From the NCBI GenBank assembly GCA_017437965.1, contig JAFRWN010000139.1, forward strand, positions 1-59,232: a stretch of 59,232 nucleotides of DNA, given 5' to 3'. Positions 16,944 through 24,590 of the stretch are shown here, in pieces. The translations under genes and the position numbers were made by a program. Each line of letters begins with the position of its first letter. Position 1 is the first letter of the stretch. This DNA is from Lachnospiraceae bacterium. GTDB lineage: Bacteria; Bacillota; Clostridia; Lachnospirales; Lachnospiraceae. The notes under the pieces are model-generated. The model was not told where the DNA came from, did not search any database, and worked only from the letters and a program-made list of their open reading frames with translations.

Positions 16944-18430
16944 TATTGTATGCTCTTATAGGCTGCCTCGGCACCTTCGGTGCGTATCTTTTTAAGATCG
17001 GCAAGCACAGTATCATAAAGTCCTTCGATCTCTGTGAGATCTCTGTCCCACATCTTTTCGTTCGAAAGCACTTTTTTCACGAGAACCGCATCATCTATGT
17101 CTTTGTTCTCATAGTAGAAATCAAGCACCCATGCATCATCCTGGACCTTGTACTCATTGCCGGCAGGGCGGACACATATAAGTCCGTCTTCCGTCCTCTC
17201 TTTGATATTGCTTGAGTAAAATGCTATGTATGCTGCAAGGCTCATTACGAGTGCCTCGGGAAGCTTGTTGTATTTATCGATATATTCAAGGAAAGACGGC
17301 ATATTGCGTGCTTTCCATTTTGAAGTCGAATTAAGCGATATGCTCATCAGCTCATGGTTTACAAAAGGATTGTTGAATCTGTCGGTAACGGCCGATGCGA
17401 ATTCCTCGCAGTCCTTTTTGTCAAGCGGAAGTACGGGTATCACTTCCTCGAAGAGCATCTTGTTCATGAAGCCTCTGATAGTGTCATTGTGCATGCAGTC
17501 GCGGACTATATTCTGTCCCGAAAGATATGCACCGAGAACGAAACCGGTGTGTGCTCCGTTTAATATCCTTACTTTACGTTTCTTGTAAGGGGTTACATCG
17601 GGAACAACATGTACGTTTACTCCTGCTTTCTTAAAAGGAAGCTTGTCGGCAAGCCAGTCGGGTCCTTCGATATACCATACGCCGAAAACCTCGCCTACAT
17701 CAAGCAGAGAATCCTGATATCCGTTTGCTTCCTCAAGCTGCTTAACCTCCTGTTCGTCGCGGATACGTCCCGGGACAATGCGGTCAACCAGAGTTGAGCA
17801 GAACACACATTCATTGTTTATCCATGCTTTGAAGTCCTCGCCCCAGCCCCACTCATCGGTATGTCTGAGTACAATTTTCTGAAGTTCTTTGCCGTTATTG
17901 TCGATGAGCTCGCAGGAAAGGATCACAAGTCCTTTCTTTCCGGCAAGGAAACGTTCATGGAGAAGTACCGCAAGCTTTGCCGGGAAAGATACGGGAGGCA
18001 CCTGTCCGGGTTCCGAAGCCGCATCATATACTATTCCTGCCTCGGTGGTATTGCTTGACACATATTCAAGTTCATCGCTCTTGGCTATTTCTTTTACTGT
18101 TTCCCAGTCCTTGTAGGGATTGTAGCATTTGTCAACTACTGAAATGACACGCTTTCTGTCAACCTTCTCTCCTTTTTCGGAGCCGCGAAGATAAAGTGTG
18201 TAAAGTCCCTCCTGTTCGTTGATCATGTCCGAAAGTCCCTGTGCGATGGGCTGAACAAGTGCAACCTTGCCGTTCCATCCGGCCTTTTCGTTTGACATGT
18301 CGAAGAAATAATCCACGAAAGCCCTAAGGAAATTTCCTTCACCGAACTGCAGCATCTTTACAGGTGCTTTTTTCAAAACATATCCGTCATAGCCTGACTT
18401 TTCAAGTACTTCATAGTTTAACTTAAGCAT
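16943..18430 (-). CDS. uxaB: Tagaturonate reductase (altronate oxidoreductase) UxaB
   Basis: UxaB reduces D-tagaturonate to D-altronate with NADH, the second step of galacturonate breakdown. The 495 residues have the N-terminal nucleotide-binding opening LQFGEGNFLRAF (27-38) and the mannitol-dehydrogenase-family active-site segment KVRILNGAHTG (286-296). Length and the order next to uxaC support UxaB over fructuronate reductase UxuB. The next pathway enzyme, altronate dehydratase (UxaA), is not encoded in this window and must lie elsewhere. Confidence 0.92.
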   Translation of the reverse strand: MLKLNYEVLEKSGYDGYVLKKAPVKMLQFGEGNFLRAFVDYFFDMSNEKAGWNGKVALVQPIAQGLSDMINEQEGLYTLYLRGSEKGEKVDRKRVISVVDKCYNPYKDWETVKEIAKSDELEYVSSNTTEAGIVYDAASEPGQVPPVSFPAKLAVLLHERFLAGKKGLVILSCELIDNNGKELQKIVLRHTDEWGWGEDFKAWINNECVFCSTLVDRIVPGRIRDEQEVKQLEEANGYQDSLLDVGEVFGVWYIEGPDWLADKLPFKKAGVNVHVVPDVTPYKKRKVRILNGAHTGFVLGAYLSGQNIVRDCMHNDTIRGFMNKMLFEEVIPVLPLDKKDCEEFASAVTDRFNNPFVNHELMSISLNSTSKWKARNMPSFLEYIDKYNKLPEALVMSLAAYIAFYSSNIKERTEDGLICVRPAGNEYKVQDDAWVLDFYYENKDIDDAVLVKKVLSNEKMWDRDLTEIEGLYDTVLADLKKIRTEGAEAAYKSIQ

Positions 18431-18469
18431 AATTCCTCTTGATTACCTCTCTGTTTTAATATACGAACC

Positions 18470-19906
18470 TTAATTGTCTATTCCGAAATATCTCTTTGCG
18501 TTGTAAAATGATATTCCCTCAACTATCTTCTTTAAACTTGCTTCGTTGTTCGGATATTCTCCGTCCTCAACCCATTTTCCGATCAGATTGCATGCAATAC
18601 GGCGGAAATAATCATGTCTGGTGTATGAAAGGAAGGATCTTGAATCCGTCAGCATGCCGATGAAATTTCCGAGAAGCCCGAGATTTCCGAGGGAGCGCAT
18701 CTGCTCTTCCATGCCGTCCTTTGTATCAAGGAACCACCATGCAGCGCCGAGCTGCATTTTGCCGGGCATTTCATCGGACTGGAAAGCTCCGATGCAGGTG
18801 GCAAGCTGGTTGAAATCATTGTGGTCGAGCGAGAAAACAATGGTCTTGGGAAGCTCTCCGGTTTTGTCAAGCTCAGAGAAAAGCTCGGCAATCTCGTCAT
18901 AGCAATTGCTCTTTGCAATCATGTCATAGCCGGTATCCGGTCCCTCAAGCCTGAACATTCTTTCATTAACGTTCCTGCTGCAGGAGTAATGGATTTCCAT
19001 TGCGATGTTTTCTTTATGGTATTTCTTTGCAAGGAAAAGCAGCAGTTTGGTCTGGTATATCTCTGCTTCGAACATATCCACGGGTTCGCCTGCAAGTGCC
19101 TTTTTGAGTGCCGTATCAGCCTCCTCGTCGGAGCCGGGCCTGAAAGGAATGTAGTCAAGACCGTGATCGGAAGCCTTGCAGCCGTGAGCCTTAAAGAAAT
19201 CTATGCGCTCGCCGAGTGCTTCGCAGACCTCATTTGTCGTTTCAAGGCTTTTTCTTCCCGTACATGCGGCAAGCTTCTTAATGTAGTCGGCAAAGCCTGC
19301 TTTTGTTATATTTATTGCCTTATCGGGACGGAAGGACGGGCAGACCTTAAAGCCGAGATCTTCTTGGGCAAGCTTTTCATGCCAGATAAGATCGTCAACC
19401 GGATCGTCCGTGGTACCTATGTATGCAACCTTTGATTTACGGATTATGCCGCGAACCGAAAGCTCCGGATCGTTCTTCAGCATTTCACAGGTCCTGTCCC
19501 AGATTTCTTTTGCATTTTCTTCTGTAAGAGGGGTATTGATTCCAAAATATTTTTTCAGCTCGAGATTGGACCAGTGATACATCGGGTTTCCGATTGCCAT
19601 CTCAAGAGCCTTTGCAAACTCCAAAAATTTTTCAAATGCCGGAGCGTCGCCGGTTATCTTATCCTCCGGCACTCCGTTCGAGCGCATTACGCGCCATTTA
19701 TAATGATCTCCGAAATAACTTCCGTCGGGATTTTTTCCTCCCAGCCAGATCTGCGCTATGTTATCGTACCGGCGATCCTCATATATCTCCTGAGGAGAAA
19801 TATGACAGTGATAATCTATTATCGGAAGGTCTTCTGCATAATCATGGAACAGATGCTTTGCAGTATCATTGTAAAGGCAGAAGTCCTTATCAAGAAAAGT
19901 TTTCAT
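18470..19906 (-). CDS. uxaC: Uronate isomerase UxaC
   Basis: UxaC isomerises D-galacturonate to D-tagaturonate and D-glucuronate to D-fructuronate. The 478-residue amidohydrolase-fold protein contains the metal motif DYHCHISP (31-38), LGGKNPDGSYFGDHYKWR, and the late SFLSYTRHDYFRR and LIGKWVEDGEYPN segments characteristic of the family. It is the first gene of the 19-gene operon, directly behind a strong promoter with a LacI-type operator. AAGGAGC precedes the ATG. Confidence 0.95.
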   Translation of the reverse strand: MKTFLDKDFCLYNDTAKHLFHDYAEDLPIIDYHCHISPQEIYEDRRYDNIAQIWLGGKNPDGSYFGDHYKWRVMRSNGVPEDKITGDAPAFEKFLEFAKALEMAIGNPMYHWSNLELKKYFGINTPLTEENAKEIWDRTCEMLKNDPELSVRGIIRKSKVAYIGTTDDPVDDLIWHEKLAQEDLGFKVCPSFRPDKAINITKAGFADYIKKLAACTGRKSLETTNEVCEALGERIDFFKAHGCKASDHGLDYIPFRPGSDEEADTALKKALAGEPVDMFEAEIYQTKLLLFLAKKYHKENIAMEIHYSCSRNVNERMFRLEGPDTGYDMIAKSNCYDEIAELFSELDKTGELPKTIVFSLDHNDFNQLATCIGAFQSDEMPGKMQLGAAWWFLDTKDGMEEQMRSLGNLGLLGNFIGMLTDSRSFLSYTRHDYFRRIACNLIGKWVEDGEYPNNEASLKKIVEGISFYNAKRYFGIDN

Positions 19907-19948
19907 GCTTTTGTTGCTCCTTCATTTTGTAAAATGCAACGCGCATGT

Positions 19949-19996
19949 TGTAAGCGCTTACATTTTCATTATATTACTAGTGTTGTAAAATGTCAA
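19949..19996 (-). promoter_or_regulatory. Promoter and LacI-type operator of the uxaC operon
   Basis: On the minus strand TTGACA (19991-19996) and TATAAT (19968-19973) are separated by 17 bases, both matching the sigma-A consensus exactly. Five bases after the -10 lies the perfect 14-bp palindrome TGTAAGCGCTTACA (19949-19962), which would cover the start point and block transcription. The same palindrome, with one base change, follows the kdgK promoter. The sequence also fits the CcpA cre consensus TGWAANCGNTNWCA, so the local LacI protein, CcpA, or both could bind. Confidence 0.88.
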
Positions 19997-20006
19997 CAAA
20001 AATATT

Positions 20007-21014
20007 CTATTTTGTTGTCTCTCTTTGGATAAGATTACAAGAAATCATGAGTTTGTTGCTGAGCCTGTAGCCGTCGTCATTCAGATTATGCATGATTCTC
20101 TCCACAGTATCATGGCAGATTTCGGGAGTGTGGTTGTCTATGCTGCTTATTTCCGGTGTACTCGAAATCGCAAGTATGGAATTGTTATATCCCACTATTT
20201 CGATATCATCGGGAATCGAAAGCCCGGCAGAAACTGCGTATTTCACAGCACCCACGGCAATATTATCATTTGCCGCAATGATTCCGTCGGGTCTGTCTTT
20301 TAAATCAGCCAGACTCTTTTTAACAGCATGTATGTCGTTTTCCACATAAACGACATTTGCGGTAAGGCCCGCGCCTTCCACCGCCTCTTCATAGCCTTTT
20401 TTCTTTTTGTTTGAACTGTAGCTGTGAGAATCAGTCAGAAACAATATGTTTCTGCGTCCTCTGCCGATAAGCCCGGCGGTCACATCGTTCACAACGGATT
20501 CATCATCGCATACCGATGCATAGATATTGTCACCGCTTACATTTCCGTTTACGATGAACACCGGCACCTTCTTTGCGGCCTCTCTGATGTAGTCGGTAGC
20601 AAAGGTATCGATTCCGTTGCCGGCATATGTAGAGCCTACCAGTATCAGAGTGTCTATGTGCTTAGAAAGAAGCATCTCGCATTTTGACTGTTTGCCGCTG
20701 AGTTCAAAGCCGCTACAGCTCAGTATGCAGTCATAGCCGTACCTTTTAAGCTCCTTTTCAAGACAGTCCACAGCTGTCGACATGTAATGATCATCCAGCG
20801 TAGGCACCAGGATTCCGACAGTATGCATAGTGTTCAGGCCAAGCCCCTGAGCGAAAACATTGGGCGTGTAGCCCACATCTTCTATCACTTTTAAAACCTT
20901 TGCCCTGGTAGATTCCGAAACCTTGTCGGAACCGTTTACGACACGTGACACCGTCGCAATGGATACATTCGCTATTCCGGCTATGTCATAAATATTTAAG
21001 GCATCTTTTTTCAA
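20007..21014 (-). CDS. LacI-family transcription regulator (KdgR-like)
   Basis: This 335-residue LacI/GalR repressor has an N-terminal helix-turn-helix, NIYDIAGIANVSIATVSRVV (7-26), followed by a periplasmic-binding-protein-like sensor domain. The start codon is TTG, chosen because AAAGGAG lies eight bases upstream and the frame has no suitable ATG. It overlaps the kdgA stop codon (TTGA). Encoded third after kdgK and kdgA, and just before the uxaC promoter, it is the obvious candidate for both TGTAARCGCTTACA operators, which would make it autoregulated. KDG or a uronate is a likely inducer, by analogy with KdgR/UxuR. Confidence 0.88.
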   Translation of the reverse strand: MKKDALNIYDIAGIANVSIATVSRVVNGSDKVSESTRAKVLKVIEDVGYTPNVFAQGLGLNTMHTVGILVPTLDDHYMSTAVDCLEKELKRYGYDCILSCSGFELSGKQSKCEMLLSKHIDTLILVGSTYAGNGIDTFATDYIREAAKKVPVFIVNGNVSGDNIYASVCDDESVVNDVTAGLIGRGRRNILFLTDSHSYSSNKKKKGYEEAVEGAGLTANVVYVENDIHAVKKSLADLKDRPDGIIAANDNIAVGAVKYAVSAGLSIPDDIEIVGYNNSILAISSTPEISSIDNHTPEICHDTVERIMHNLNDDGYRLSNKLMISCNLIQRETTK

Positions 21015-21661
21015 GAACGGATCTCCTTTACAATCTGTGCGGCTTCCGAAACTTTTTTCTTTATTTCGTCAAATGCTCCGGCTTTGATCATATCGCCCTT
21101 TACCATCCATGAACCGCCGCAGCAGAATATCTTGTCGGATTCAAGATATTCTCTCACATTCTGGGCACTGATGCCTCCTGTAGGCATGAATTTAAGTGCC
21201 GTAAGAGCTGTGCCTATAGCCTTTATCATCTTAAGACCTCCCGCATTTTCTGCCGGGAAGAATTTTACTCTTGTAAGTCCCGCCTTCAGCGCCTGTATCA
21301 TTTCGCTGGCGGTCTGTGTACCGGGACAGACAGCTATGTCTTTTGAAATGCAGTAATCCACGATTTCTTTGTCAAAGCCGGGAGACACAATGAACTTTGC
21401 TCCCGCGCCGACTGCACGGTCTACCTGATCGATCGTAAGTACAGTGCCCGCTCCGACAAGCATATCGGGAAATTTTTCCGCCATTATCCTTATTGATTCT
21501 TCTGCGGCTGCGGTTCTGAAAGTAACCTCGGCTGCCGGAAGTCCTCCTTCCATCAGAGCTTTTCCAAGAGGCTCCGCATCCTTTGCGTCATTTAACACTA
21601 CAACGGGGATAATACCCACTTCTTCAAATTTTTTAAAAACAGCATCCGTATTTGCACTCAT
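21011..21661 (-). CDS. kdgA: KDPG/KHG aldolase
   Basis: This enzyme cleaves 2-keto-3-deoxy-6-phosphogluconate into pyruvate and glyceraldehyde-3-phosphate. The 216 residues show the family set AAEVTFRT (43-50) with Glu45 and Arg49, GAGTVL (70-75), and RVKFFPAE (131-138) with the Schiff-base Lys133, then MPTGGI. Length is typical. It follows kdgK by 65 bases containing a stem-loop and overlaps the lacI start. Its pyruvate would feed the pyruvate:ferredoxin oxidoreductase encoded a few kb away. Confidence 0.95.
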   Translation of the reverse strand: MSANTDAVFKKFEEVGIIPVVVLNDAKDAEPLGKALMEGGLPAAEVTFRTAAAEESIRIMAEKFPDMLVGAGTVLTIDQVDRAVGAGAKFIVSPGFDKEIVDYCISKDIAVCPGTQTASEMIQALKAGLTRVKFFPAENAGGLKMIKAIGTALTALKFMPTGGISAQNVREYLESDKIFCCGGSWMVKGDMIKAGAFDEIKKKVSEAAQIVKEIRS

Positions 21662-21677
21662 GTCTAACTCCGTTTTC

Positions 21678-21703
21678 CCTGTCCGGCCTTTACACCGGAC
21701 AGG
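21678..21703 (-). other. Stem-loop between kdgK and kdgA
   Basis: CCTGTCCGG (21678-21686) pairs perfectly with CCGGACAGG (21695-21703) over an eight-base loop. On the minus strand the bases after the hairpin are GAAAACGG, so a full terminator is unlikely and read-through into kdgA is expected. It may modulate kdgA-lacI levels relative to kdgK. Confidence 0.6.
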
Positions 21704-21726
21704 TTATTTTATTTTTGGTGGAAGAA

Positions 21727-22824
21727 TTATCGTTTTACTCTTGCTCCGGCGCCTCCCATTATTGCCTCAACTTCCTCTTTTGAAGCCATTGAAGTATCAC
21801 CGGGTGTTGTCATTGCAAGCGCCCCGTGAGCAGCACCGTAATTTACGGCTTTCTCGGCATCGCCTGTTGTCATCAGACCGTATCCAAGGCCGGATGCGAA
21901 GGAATCGCCGCCGCCCACGCGGTCCATGATCTCAAGTCCGTTGTATTCCTTCGACATGAAAATCTCACCGTCAGCCCAGCAGATTGCCTTCCAGTCGTTA
22001 ACGGTTGCGGTCCTTACAGTACGAAGAGTTGTAGCAACTGCCTTGAAATTCGGATAGGTCTTTGCGGCCTCTCCTATCATTTTCTTGTATCCTTCAAGAT
22101 TGAGTTCTTTAAGATTTTCGTCATTGCCTTCGATTTTGAAACCGAGGCAGGCTGTGAAGTCCTCTTCGTTTCCGATCATAACGTCAACATATTTTGCGAC
22201 TTCCTTATTAACCTCCTGAGCCTTTGCAAGACCTCCTATCGCGCTCCACATTGAAGGACGGTAGTTCAGGTCGTATGAAACAATGGTTCCGTATTTCTTT
22301 GCTGCCTTGCATGCGGCGATAACCGTTTCGCAGGACTGCTCGGAAAGTGCGGCATAGATACCGCCTGTATGAAGCCATCTTACTCCGAGGGTACCGAAGA
22401 TATAATCAAAATCGAAATCTGCCGGAGATGCCTGTGAAATCGCTGTGTTGGCACGGTCCGAACACCCTACCGCTCCTCTTATTCCGAAGCCTCTCTCCGT
22501 AAAATTCAGGCCGTTTCTGCATATACGGCCGATACCGTCGGTCTTTTTCCAGTATATCAGGGAAGTGTCAACTCCGCCCTGTTCTATAAGGTCTTTAAGA
22601 AGTTTTCCGACCTCATTGTCTGCAAAAGCTGTGATTACAGCTGTCTTTAAGCCGAAGCACTTGTGCAGACCGCGGATAACGTTATATTCTCCGCCGCCTT
22701 CCCATGCTCTGAATTCCCTTGCGGTACGGATGCGTCCCTCGCCGGGATCCAGACGGAGCATTATCTCTCCGAGTGAAACGGCGTCAAATCTGCATTCTTT
22801 TGCATCCCTCAGTTGTAAATCCAT
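21727..22824 (-). CDS. kdgK: 2-keto-3-deoxygluconate kinase (PfkB family)
   Basis: KdgK phosphorylates KDG to KDPG. The 365-residue PfkB sugar kinase has an N-terminal SLGEIMLRLDP (17-27), the substrate-side GGGEYNV, SYDLNYRP (183-190), and the catalytic anion-hole motif GGGDSFASG (304-312) with base Asp307. The KDG assignment comes from LGEIMLRLDP and from the direct kdgA partner. GAGGAGG precedes the ATG. It is the first gene of the kdgK-kdgA-lacI unit. At 365 residues it is somewhat longer than the usual ~310-345. Confidence 0.92.
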   Translation of the reverse strand: MDLQLRDAKECRFDAVSLGEIMLRLDPGEGRIRTAREFRAWEGGGEYNVIRGLHKCFGLKTAVITAFADNEVGKLLKDLIEQGGVDTSLIYWKKTDGIGRICRNGLNFTERGFGIRGAVGCSDRANTAISQASPADFDFDYIFGTLGVRWLHTGGIYAALSEQSCETVIAACKAAKKYGTIVSYDLNYRPSMWSAIGGLAKAQEVNKEVAKYVDVMIGNEEDFTACLGFKIEGNDENLKELNLEGYKKMIGEAAKTYPNFKAVATTLRTVRTATVNDWKAICWADGEIFMSKEYNGLEIMDRVGGGDSFASGLGYGLMTTGDAEKAVNYGAAHGALAMTTPGDTSMASKEEVEAIMGGAGARVKR

Positions 22825-22906
22825 GATCTATCCTCCTCGTATTTCTGTTTTTTATTGTTTTATTTCCGGACGGCCGCAGCCGTCATTTTTGTTACTTTTC
22901 CACAAA

Positions 22907-22958
22907 TGTAAACGCTTACATTCCTATTTTATTATAATACTTTGAGAGTATTTGTCAA
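22907..22958 (-). promoter_or_regulatory. Promoter and LacI-type operator of kdgK-kdgA-lacI
   Basis: On the minus strand TTGACA (22953-22958) and TATAAT (22931-22936) are separated by 16 bases. Ten bases after the -10 box lies the operator, TGTAAACGCTTACA in plus orientation (22907-22920). It differs by one base from the operator in the uxaC promoter. The position over or just past the start point indicates repression. As lacI is the third gene of this unit, the site would close an autoregulatory loop. It also matches the cre consensus. Confidence 0.87.
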
Positions 22959-23007
22959 GTGTAAATTAAATTATTTTCCATTTCAAAAGGGTATTTTTGC
23001 CGAAAAA

Positions 23008-23041
23008 AACACAGATACCCCACAGTCGAAGCATCTGTGTT
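23008..23041 (-). terminator. Rho-independent terminator after the GGDEF gene
   Basis: AACACAGAT (23008-23016) pairs with ATCTGTGTT (23033-23041). On the minus strand the hairpin is followed directly by a run of T, and on the plus strand by TATATTTTTT, so it can work in both directions. It insulates the GGDEF gene from the kdgK promoter. Confidence 0.8.
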
Positions 23042-23059
23042 ATATTTTTTACCAAAGAA

Positions 23060-24493
23060 TCAATGTGAATCCTGTATCGACAGTTCAAAGATTTTTCCTA
23101 TCGTTGAAAGCGCAAGTATTTCATATTCCGACCACTTCTGGCGCTGACCTTTCTTAACAAACATGACATAGCCCTGGTATTCTTCAAAGAAGCTGAAGCG
23201 GTAGAAAAGCGCAGACTCCGCATCTCTTTTCATCAGCTTGTTTTTAAGGAACTCCATATCCTCGCCGAGCAGATACAAACCGTCCACGATCAAAAGGCCA
23301 TCATTGTCGAACTTTGAATAAAACTTATTGTCAAGCTCCATCCAATTAAGGTCCTTGTTTTCAAGCGCGGAACCGTTCTCCGTCCATTTGAAACCAACCT
23401 TGCCCTTGTCGTAAACTATCAGTATTTCCTTCAGTTTGAAAGCCTGGCCGACATTTGCAAAGGCAGAATCATTGCTGCTTGTCCCTTTTTTCAGATAGTC
23501 CTCCATCATGTAATGGATTATTCCGATCTTGTCAAAGTTCTTTGCAATGATATTTTTTATGCTCTCGGTCTCGCCGTTGTTGAAATTTTCAACGAACTCG
23601 GCATGCATTTCCGGAGTATAGATGATATATCTGTTACGTCCCTTTTCCTTTGCGAGATAAAGCATTTTATCGGCTATATCCATTACCTTGCTGCAGGTAT
23701 TGCCATGATCGGGATATGCGGCAGCGCCCATTGAACAGGTGAGCGAAATACCGCCAAGCTTGTCCTTGAACTGTTCCTCAACGCTTATCCTTATATCACG
23801 CATGAAAGGCCTTAACTCTGTCTTGCTGTGGATATCCTTTGTAACTATCATGATCTCGTCACCGCCGACACGGCCTACAAGCCCATGCTCTCCTATCACA
23901 TTATTGATGATAGCAGTTACGGTATGAAGGACATTATCTCCGAACATATGCCCGAAACTGTCATTTACAACCTTGAAATTATCCAGATCGAAAATGATGA
24001 TATATGTGCTCGGGCAGTCTCTTCTCGCACAGACCTTCTGGGCATAATCATTGATCGCACGCTTGTTAAGCATATCAAGCATGGCATCCTTGTCGCTCGA
24101 ACGTCTGTATTCCGGGATCACGTTTCCTACAAGCTCCTGACCGGACGGGATAAGCACACCATAGCTTTTGTCATCCTCTGCGGGATATGTTCTGAAACTG
24201 ACCGTATACCTGCCCGATATCAGATCGAGAAAAGAAACACTTTCTTTTCTTCTTTCTCTCAGTGCCTTATAGAACGCTTCCAGCTGCTTGGGTGCCGCTT
24301 CGGTTCCCGAAAGCCTGACGTTTATGTCCCATTTGTCCAGCTCGCCCTCATACATTATTTCTTTTTCGGGTGTAAACTTAAATACAGTGATTTTGTCTGA
24401 AGCTGCTTCATAGACAAATTCAATGATTCCGGATATATTAAGAAAGCGTTTTAATTCCAAAGACTGATCTTCAGTCTTATTTCCTGCTGTCAT
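23060..24493 (-). CDS. GGDEF-domain protein (diguanylate cyclase-like) with C-terminal GAF-like part
   Basis: A central GGDEF domain (about residues 150-305) is flanked by an N-terminal PAS-like region and a C-terminal region of about 170 residues that ends EYEILALSTIGKIFELS, as in GAF-like sensors. The signature is RVGGDEI, with Ile in place of Phe; FDLDNFKVVNDSFGH supplies the substrate and metal residues. No RxxD inhibitory site is visible. The start is placed at the ATG behind AAGGAGGACGA; an in-frame ATG 33 bases upstream has no ribosome site. Cytoplasmic: no membrane segments. It would make cyclic di-GMP if the GGDEI form is active. Signal unknown. Confidence 0.85.
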   Translation of the reverse strand: MTAGNKTEDQSLELKRFLNISGIIEFVYEAASDKITVFKFTPEKEIMYEGELDKWDINVRLSGTEAAPKQLEAFYKALRERRKESVSFLDLISGRYTVSFRTYPAEDDKSYGVLIPSGQELVGNVIPEYRRSSDKDAMLDMLNKRAINDYAQKVCARRDCPSTYIIIFDLDNFKVVNDSFGHMFGDNVLHTVTAIINNVIGEHGLVGRVGGDEIMIVTKDIHSKTELRPFMRDIRISVEEQFKDKLGGISLTCSMGAAAYPDHGNTCSKVMDIADKMLYLAKEKGRNRYIIYTPEMHAEFVENFNNGETESIKNIIAKNFDKIGIIHYMMEDYLKKGTSSNDSAFANVGQAFKLKEILIVYDKGKVGFKWTENGSALENKDLNWMELDNKFYSKFDNDGLLIVDGLYLLGEDMEFLKNKLMKRDAESALFYRFSFFEEYQGYVMFVKKGQRQKWSEYEILALSTIGKIFELSIQDSH

Positions 24494-24590
24494 TTCGTCC
24501 TCCTTAGGCAGACTGATAAACATCAAATCTTCCCATATATATCTTTACCATAAAACTCACCATATTGCAAGTATTTTTTGTAAAATATGC

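Noticed and set aside
18821..19435. 204-codon plus-strand frame
   Set aside because: It is antisense to uxaC, with no start signal or recognisable motif.
21678..21720. Plus-strand terminator (hairpin followed by a T-rich stretch) between kdgK and kdgA
   Set aside because: No plus-strand gene reads into it, so the T-rich tail is probably incidental; it is kept only as a stem-loop.
24530..24590. Possible terminator or promoter between the GltD-like and GGDEF genes
   Set aside because: The inverted repeat around GCATATTTTAC has mismatches and no T-run, and the -10 candidate is poor.
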